Source: Defluviitaleaceae bacterium
GTDB taxonomy: Bacteria; Bacillota; Clostridia; Lachnospirales; UBA5962
Assembly (NCBI GenBank): GCA_009780765.1
Contig: WQZK01000079.1
Span: forward strand, 1 to 7,983
DNA: 7,983 nucleotides
Direction: 5' to 3'
Both the position numbers and the translations under genes were made by a program. Under the pieces are notes generated by a model. That model did no database searches, was not told where the DNA came from, and worked only from the letters and a program-made list of their open reading frames with translations. This document shows positions 4,438 through 7,983 of this stretch, one piece after another. The first letter of the stretch is position 1. Each line of letters opens with the position of its first letter.

Positions 4438-7068
4438 TTGCAAAGTTATCTTTTTAATGTTACTATTCCCATGTTTCGGGCAGAAAGTAAGAAGGGGCTT
4501 GATTATGTGGACGCAAATGGAATAGACAAAATAAAAACAGCTTTAGATGGCTTGCGAGATAGTCAAATGGCTGTGGAAATGACGTTTAAAGCATTTTGTG
4601 AACAAAATTTGACAAAAGAAAATTCACGCTTACGTGAAACAGTGGATAATTTAAATAAGCAAATTCAAGAGAAAAAGGATAGAATCGAATCCCTTCACCT
4701 TGAACATGAAGAACTCATAAATAAATTTAAACATGAGCTATCTATAAAGCGTCTTGCAATGCTTGGCCTAAGCGAACGGCAGTATAAAGAATACCTTGAT
4801 ACCGGACTAGAGCATGAACGTGCTAAAGTGAATGCGCTATACGCTGAATTACAATCAATGATGAACACAATGTCCATTGAATTACATACACTGGATGAGG
4901 AAGAACGTAAACCACTATTAGTAGAAATATCCGATTTGCGTAAACGTGTAGCAATGCGTGTACAGCAAGCCCATGAACGAAAAAACGCTGCCTGGCTTGA
5001 TGCTGCTAATCGTCAATCCGGCAAATTAAACGAAATAAAAAATGCTCCTATTGAAGATGCGGCCTTGAATGCGGTACGGCAATTTTTTGCATGGGAAACA
5101 TTTTTGGGTTTAAAAATCATAAGTGTCATTGGTGCATTATTGCTTCTTCTTGGTGCGTTTACATTTGGACGTTATATTTACATGGGTATGGGGCCAGCTT
5201 TACAATGTGTAGCTATTTTTGTTTTAGGCTTTGCTCTCATAGGCGCTGGTGAGGTTTTCTTTAGAGAGAAATGGCGTGGCGGATTTACATTGGCTCTTAC
5301 AGCAGGTGGTTCAGCTATCTTATTTACTGGTGCGGCACTTGGGCATATAACACTAGACGTTCTGCCAATGTGGGCGGCACTTGCGATATGTGCGGGGGCA
5401 TCCTTACTTACTTTTGCCGCTTCTCTACGATATAACGAACAGTTGATTGCTATATTTGCTTTAGTAGGTGGATATTTGCCGGCTATAGCGCTAACAGAAT
5501 CTGTCGTTCTGTTTGGAACTGTATATTTTACTATATTGAGTTTACTTGCACTATTGATAGCCACACGGAAAAATTGGCGCGTAGCGCGTTTTATAGGGTT
5601 AGGCGCAGGGCTTCTAGCTATAATATTGTTGCAAAGTTTACTTTCCCAAGAAATAACAAGTATAGAAATGATAAATATAAATATTGCTAGAATTGCTATC
5701 GGTATGTCTATTGCTATTAATTTTTTGGCCTATATAATAATCCCAGTTTTTGGCGCATTATTTACAAAAACGAGTATACAAAAGGCAGATATTGTTTTGC
5801 TTTCATGTAATATCTTTTTTCATTATTTATTGGGGCTTATGTGGTCTGGACACACCAATTGGCATACAATTACAGCTAACTCCATTGTCACCGCATTTTT
5901 TGCAATCTGTTGTATTATTATGACGTTTATTGTAGAGCGGCAAAAACATAGTGGTGTTCCAGAAACTGAAACAGGTTCGCTGAGGGCTTTATTCTTTATC
6001 ACCAGTATAACATTTTCTGCTCTAATCGTATTATTTGCACTTGATATGACATGGTTTTCAATTGGGTGGCTGATTCAAGGTACAGGTTTGTTGCTTTATG
6101 GTATATTCAAAAACCGAAACCGTTTCAAGATTGCCGGCTTAATCATCAGTATTTTTTGTCTGATGGCATTTTTACTGATTAATGTACCTGATTACAATAA
6201 CCCGCTTTTCCCATGGCAATATTTATCAATTACAATTGCGACAGTTATAATTTCGATTGCGACATTGGGAAACAAACCTCAAACACCCGATATAAGGGTG
6301 TGGTTAGAAGTATTCTGGGGTATCACTGCTTTTAATTTTTGGGGTTATATGGTCTATGCGCTGTATAATCCGCTTATGCCGACATTTACACAATGGTTTA
6401 ACGGCAGCGCATACAGCTTTGCCGCAGTAATTGCTATAATGTTGGGATTTCTACTCGCACTTTTATTGCCTCGTATCAAGCACATATATAATTATGGGTT
6501 CCAAATAGCAGCTATTGTTCTTGGTGTTCTCAGCACATCATGGCTCACAGTATTTAACATGGGAGCACATAGTTTGATAGACAGTAATATAATGAGAATT
6601 GCTGTTTTCGCTCTATATATCATTGTTAATATCACTGCAATAGGCTGGATAAATGACTTACTTCGTTTTTTATGTAGATTGCGTAAACTTCCACTTGATT
6701 GGTATCCCTTATTAACTTCCGGTGCGGCTATGTTATTAGTTACACAAAACCTCGTGGTACAGTTTTCTTTGGGAGTATCTAGCTTGGTTTTAACATTAAT
6801 TTTCGGCCTTACTGCATTGGGTTGGGTTGTATTTGGCTTTGCCAGGCAAAATGGCATTATGAGGGTAAGTGGGTTGGCCATGGCCTTTTTTGCTGTAATA
6901 AAACTGTTTGTATTAGACCTCCATGGCTTAGGAACAACATGGCGTATAATTTCGTATTTTTCAGCAGGAATTGTACTTTTAACAATTTCATTTGCGTATC
7001 AATGGTTTAACAAACGATTGGTTTTAGAAGATAATAAATTGAATAGCGTATCAAATAAAGAAGATTGA
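4438..7068 (+). CDS. DUF2339-type multi-pass membrane protein with coiled-coil N-terminus
   Basis: An 876-residue protein. Residues 1-220 are hydrophilic, with a long coiled-coil-prone stretch (about 55-105 and 125-182, rich in Leu, Glu, Lys and Arg) and no signal peptide, so this part is probably cytoplasmic. From about residue 222 to 855 it is almost entirely hydrophobic helices, on the order of twenty or more. Features typical of DUF2339 are the Gly/Ala-rich block RGGFTLALTAGGSAILFTGAA and the later LRYNEQLIAIFALVGGYLPA. It ends in a short charged tail. The function of the family is unknown; cell-envelope roles are sometimes suggested. The start is TTG with GGAGGG 9 bases upstream; the next in-frame ATG (residue 12) has no ribosome site. 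It stands alone, divergent from the GNAT cluster and convergent with the DUF3021 gene. Confidence 0.85.
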   Translation: MQSYLFNVTIPMFRAESKKGLDYVDANGIDKIKTALDGLRDSQMAVEMTFKAFCEQNLTKENSRLRETVDNLNKQIQEKKDRIESLHLEHEELINKFKHELSIKRLAMLGLSERQYKEYLDTGLEHERAKVNALYAELQSMMNTMSIELHTLDEEERKPLLVEISDLRKRVAMRVQQAHERKNAAWLDAANRQSGKLNEIKNAPIEDAALNAVRQFFAWETFLGLKIISVIGALLLLLGAFTFGRYIYMGMGPALQCVAIFVLGFALIGAGEVFFREKWRGGFTLALTAGGSAILFTGAALGHITLDVLPMWAALAICAGASLLTFAASLRYNEQLIAIFALVGGYLPAIALTESVVLFGTVYFTILSLLALLIATRKNWRVARFIGLGAGLLAIILLQSLLSQEITSIEMININIARIAIGMSIAINFLAYIIIPVFGALFTKTSIQKADIVLLSCNIFFHYLLGLMWSGHTNWHTITANSIVTAFFAICCIIMTFIVERQKHSGVPETETGSLRALFFITSITFSALIVLFALDMTWFSIGWLIQGTGLLLYGIFKNRNRFKIAGLIISIFCLMAFLLINVPDYNNPLFPWQYLSITIATVIISIATLGNKPQTPDIRVWLEVFWGITAFNFWGYMVYALYNPLMPTFTQWFNGSAYSFAAVIAIMLGFLLALLLPRIKHIYNYGFQIAAIVLGVLSTSWLTVFNMGAHSLIDSNIMRIAVFALYIIVNITAIGWINDLLRFLCRLRKLPLDWYPLLTSGAAMLLVTQNLVVQFSLGVSSLVLTLIFGLTALGWVVFGFARQNGIMRVSGLAMAFFAVIKLFVLDLHGLGTTWRIISYFSAGIVLLTISFAYQWFNKRLVLEDNKLNSVSNKED

Positions 7069-7106
7069 AGTTGGCTGATAAAGTATGAATCTTCAATGGT
7101 AAGCGA

Positions 7107-7154
7107 CCGCCCCTGCAAAAGACATATGCGTTACTGCAGGGGCGGCAATTTGCC
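7107..7154. repeat. GC-rich compound palindrome between convergent genes (REP-like)
   Basis: A perfect 11-bp inverted repeat (CCGCCCCTGCA at 7107-7117 with its complement at 7135-7145) encloses a 17-base loop. A second palindrome, GGCAATTTGCC (7144-7154), overlaps its end. It is strikingly GC-rich compared with the AT-rich surroundings and has no T-tract on either strand, so it is not a classical terminator. It lies between the stop codons of two convergent genes, where it could stabilise or end both mRNAs. GC-rich palindromes like this are often dispersed repeats in Clostridia, but copy number cannot be judged here. Confidence 0.55.
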
Positions 7155-7159
7155 AGACA

Positions 7160-7615
7160 TCACTTCGTATTTTTATAAACACGAAGCATTTCATTGTACC
7201 ATGCGCCGGTTTTTCTATAATAAATTTCACTTATACCACTTATAACAGTAACGCCAAGTGCAAGTATACTTGCGGAAATAAGCCATAAAGCTGACCATTC
7301 TGTGGGTATTGCTAAAAATGTTAGCGTACATATCCCTAGTAGTATAATAAGCAATATGCTAAAAGCGATAACGCGCTGAAAAAAACGCCATTTCTTAATA
7401 ATAAAATCCGCAAAAACCAATTCTCGTAAGATGGCAATTGCTAATGTTAGCCCCATGCCCTGAATAATGAAAACAAATGGGATACTATGGCTAATTTCCG
7501 CACCTGTAAAAAAGGCATACAAAATACCGCTTACCATGTATAGACATATTAATCCGGCAAACATTATTGCTGCAAAGGCTTTAATTGGTTGCGTAATTTC
7601 TACAAGTTTTTTCAT
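7160..7615 (-). CDS. DUF3021 family four-helix membrane protein
   Basis: A 151-residue membrane protein with four predicted transmembrane helices (about 12-35, 45-67, 82-103, 107-128) and a short basic C-terminal tail (YYRKTGAWYNEMLRVYKNTK). Size, helix number and position directly downstream of a LytTR gene match the DUF3021 family. In LytTR regulatory systems such as streptococcal HdrRM and BrsRM, the membrane partner holds the DNA-binding regulator inactive. That role is inferred here. The ATG at 7615 has TAGGAGAT 6 bases upstream. An internal promoter, a palindrome and a leader hairpin lie in the 107-base gap from the regulator gene. The second helix pair contains charged residues (RELVFADFIIKKWR), probably a cytoplasmic loop. 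Confidence 0.82.
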   Translation of the reverse strand: MKKLVEITQPIKAFAAIMFAGLICLYMVSGILYAFFTGAEISHSIPFVFIIQGMGLTLAIAILRELVFADFIIKKWRFFQRVIAFSILLIILLGICTLTFLAIPTEWSALWLISASILALGVTVISGISEIYYRKTGAWYNEMLRVYKNTK

Positions 7616-7629
7616 TTTAATCTCCTAGC

Positions 7630-7663
7630 GGTCATGTGCGAATACAAGCATTCGCATTTGACC
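7630..7663 (-). promoter_or_regulatory. Leader hairpin directly before the DUF3021 ribosome binding site
   Basis: On the minus strand GGTCAAATGCGAAT (7650-7663) pairs with ATTCGCACATGACC (7630-7643) except for two internal mismatches, with a 6-base loop. It would begin at or next to the predicted transcription start (about 7662) and end a few bases before AGGAG. A 5'-terminal stem like this can protect an mRNA or control ribosome access. It lacks a T-tract, so it is not a terminator. Confidence 0.55.
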
Positions 7664-7667
7664 CTTA

Positions 7668-7696
7668 AATTTAGTGTGAGGCGATTGAGTTTTCAA
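7668..7696 (-). promoter_or_regulatory. Internal sigma-A promoter for the DUF3021 gene
   Basis: On the minus strand, -35 TTGAAA (7691-7696), a 17-base spacer and -10 TAAATT (7668-7673). The predicted start near 7662 gives a leader of about 47 bases. The -35 box overlaps one arm of the palindrome at 7692-7722, so binding there would compete with or position RNA polymerase. It would let the membrane protein be made independently of the regulator. Confidence 0.6.
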
Positions 7697-7722
7697 GTGA
7701 CTAGTGTCACTAGCCACTTGAA
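7692..7722. promoter_or_regulatory. 31-bp near-perfect palindrome, candidate operator
   Basis: Two 15-bp arms (TTCAAGTGACTAGTG at 7692-7706 and CACTAGCCACTTGAA at 7708-7722) are complementary except for one pair, around a single central base. It starts directly after the stop codon of the LytTR gene and overlaps the -35 box of the DUF3021 promoter. As DNA it looks like a binding site for a dimeric regulator. As minus-strand RNA it would form a 15-bp hairpin with a single G-U pair. No T-tract follows. Confidence 0.65.
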
Positions 7723-7983
7723 TTATTTTAAATTTAATTTTTCCTTTAAAGATGATGCGTATTGCCGTGATACAATTAATTTTTCCCCGCCAGCCATGGT
7801 AGTTTCTATGCGGCCACCAAAGTCTGGACGTAAAGACTCAATTTTGTATGTGTTAATAATCTGCGACTTTGCACTTCTGATAAATCCCGCACTCCCAAGC
7901 ATCTCTTCAACTTCATAGAGTTTTAGCTGCAGTTCGTACACATCTATTTCCGTGTATAAAAAAGTACGTTTGTCTACTGATTC
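7723..7983 (-). CDS. LytTR-domain DNA-binding regulator, C-terminal part
   Basis: The frame is open to the window edge, so the N-terminus is missing; 86 residues are visible. They are almost entirely a LytTR domain: the strand-turn ELQLKLYEVEEML (17-29), the signature GFIRSAKSQIINTYKIESL (33-51, equivalent to F-x-R-x-H-x-S-x-x-V-N) and KLIVSRQYASSLKEKL (68-83). LytTR domains bind DNA through beta strands, usually at direct repeats. The GTG near 7941 lies inside the domain and is not the start. With the DUF3021 membrane protein next downstream, this is most likely the regulator of a LytTR regulatory system rather than a two-component response regulator, but a receiver domain outside the window cannot be excluded. 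Confidence 0.88.
   Translation of the reverse strand, partial: ESVDKRTFLYTEIDVYELQLKLYEVEEMLGSAGFIRSAKSQIINTYKIESLRPDFGGRIETTMAGGEKLIVSRQYASSLKEKLNLK

Noticed and set aside
5178..5564. Minus-strand open frame inside the DUF2339 gene (also 6492-6881)
   Set aside because: Shadow frames opposite membrane helices; no ribosome site or family motif.
7107..7145. GC-rich hairpin as an ordinary intrinsic terminator
   Set aside because: No T-tract follows the stem on either strand and the loop is 17 bases, so a repeat or mRNA-end structure is a better description.
1..7983. CRISPR array, tRNA, rRNA, insertion sequence or integron attachment sites
   Set aside because: No regularly spaced repeats, cloverleaf-like sequence, transposase or integrase coding, or terminal inverted repeats with target duplications were seen.

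Overview
The window looks like a piece of a low-GC Firmicutes chromosome, most likely from Clostridia. The evidence is AT-rich DNA, strong AGGAGG-type ribosome binding sites, TTG/GTG start codons, sigma-A type promoters, and gene families common in gut and soil Clostridia (RNHCP protein, many small GNAT acetyltransferases, DUF2339, LytTR plus DUF3021). I cannot name the species. There is no tRNA, rRNA, CRISPR array, transposase or phage gene.

Left part (1-1350). A good minus-strand promoter drives a gene that runs off the left edge. Next is a minus-strand hypoxanthine (deoxyinosine) DNA glycosylase of the uracil-DNA-glycosylase superfamily. A divergent plus-strand gene follows, encoding a cysteine-rich protein of unknown function that ends at a strong intrinsic terminator.

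Middle part (1317-4437), all minus strand. In transcription order it holds a protein with two fused GNAT domains, a broken gene of about 103 codons, an RNHCP zinc-ribbon-like protein, and two tandem paralogous GNAT acetyltransferases with their own promoter, closed by the terminator at 1317-1346. The fused GNAT gene has a terminator-like hairpin directly in its own 5' leader. No other minus-strand gene lies close upstream of it, which suggests transcription attenuation.

Right part (4438-7983). A large plus-strand DUF2339-type multi-pass membrane protein with a coiled-coil cytoplasmic N-terminus converges on a minus-strand pair. The pair is a LytTR DNA-binding regulator (cut by the window end) followed by a four-helix DUF3021 membrane protein. 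It has the layout of a LytTR regulatory system, in which the membrane partner restrains the regulator. The 107-base gap between the two holds a 31-bp near-perfect palindrome overlapping the -35 box of an internal promoter, then a second hairpin just before the DUF3021 ribosome binding site. A GC-rich palindrome, possibly a dispersed repeat, sits between the convergent genes.

The window is mostly a collection of small accessory functions rather than one pathway. The parts most worth following up are the regulatory DNA of the LytTR/DUF3021 pair, the attenuator-like leader of the fused acetyltransferase, and the tandem GNAT paralogs whose active-site motifs have decayed in opposite ways. I did not recognise a clearly new multi-gene system.
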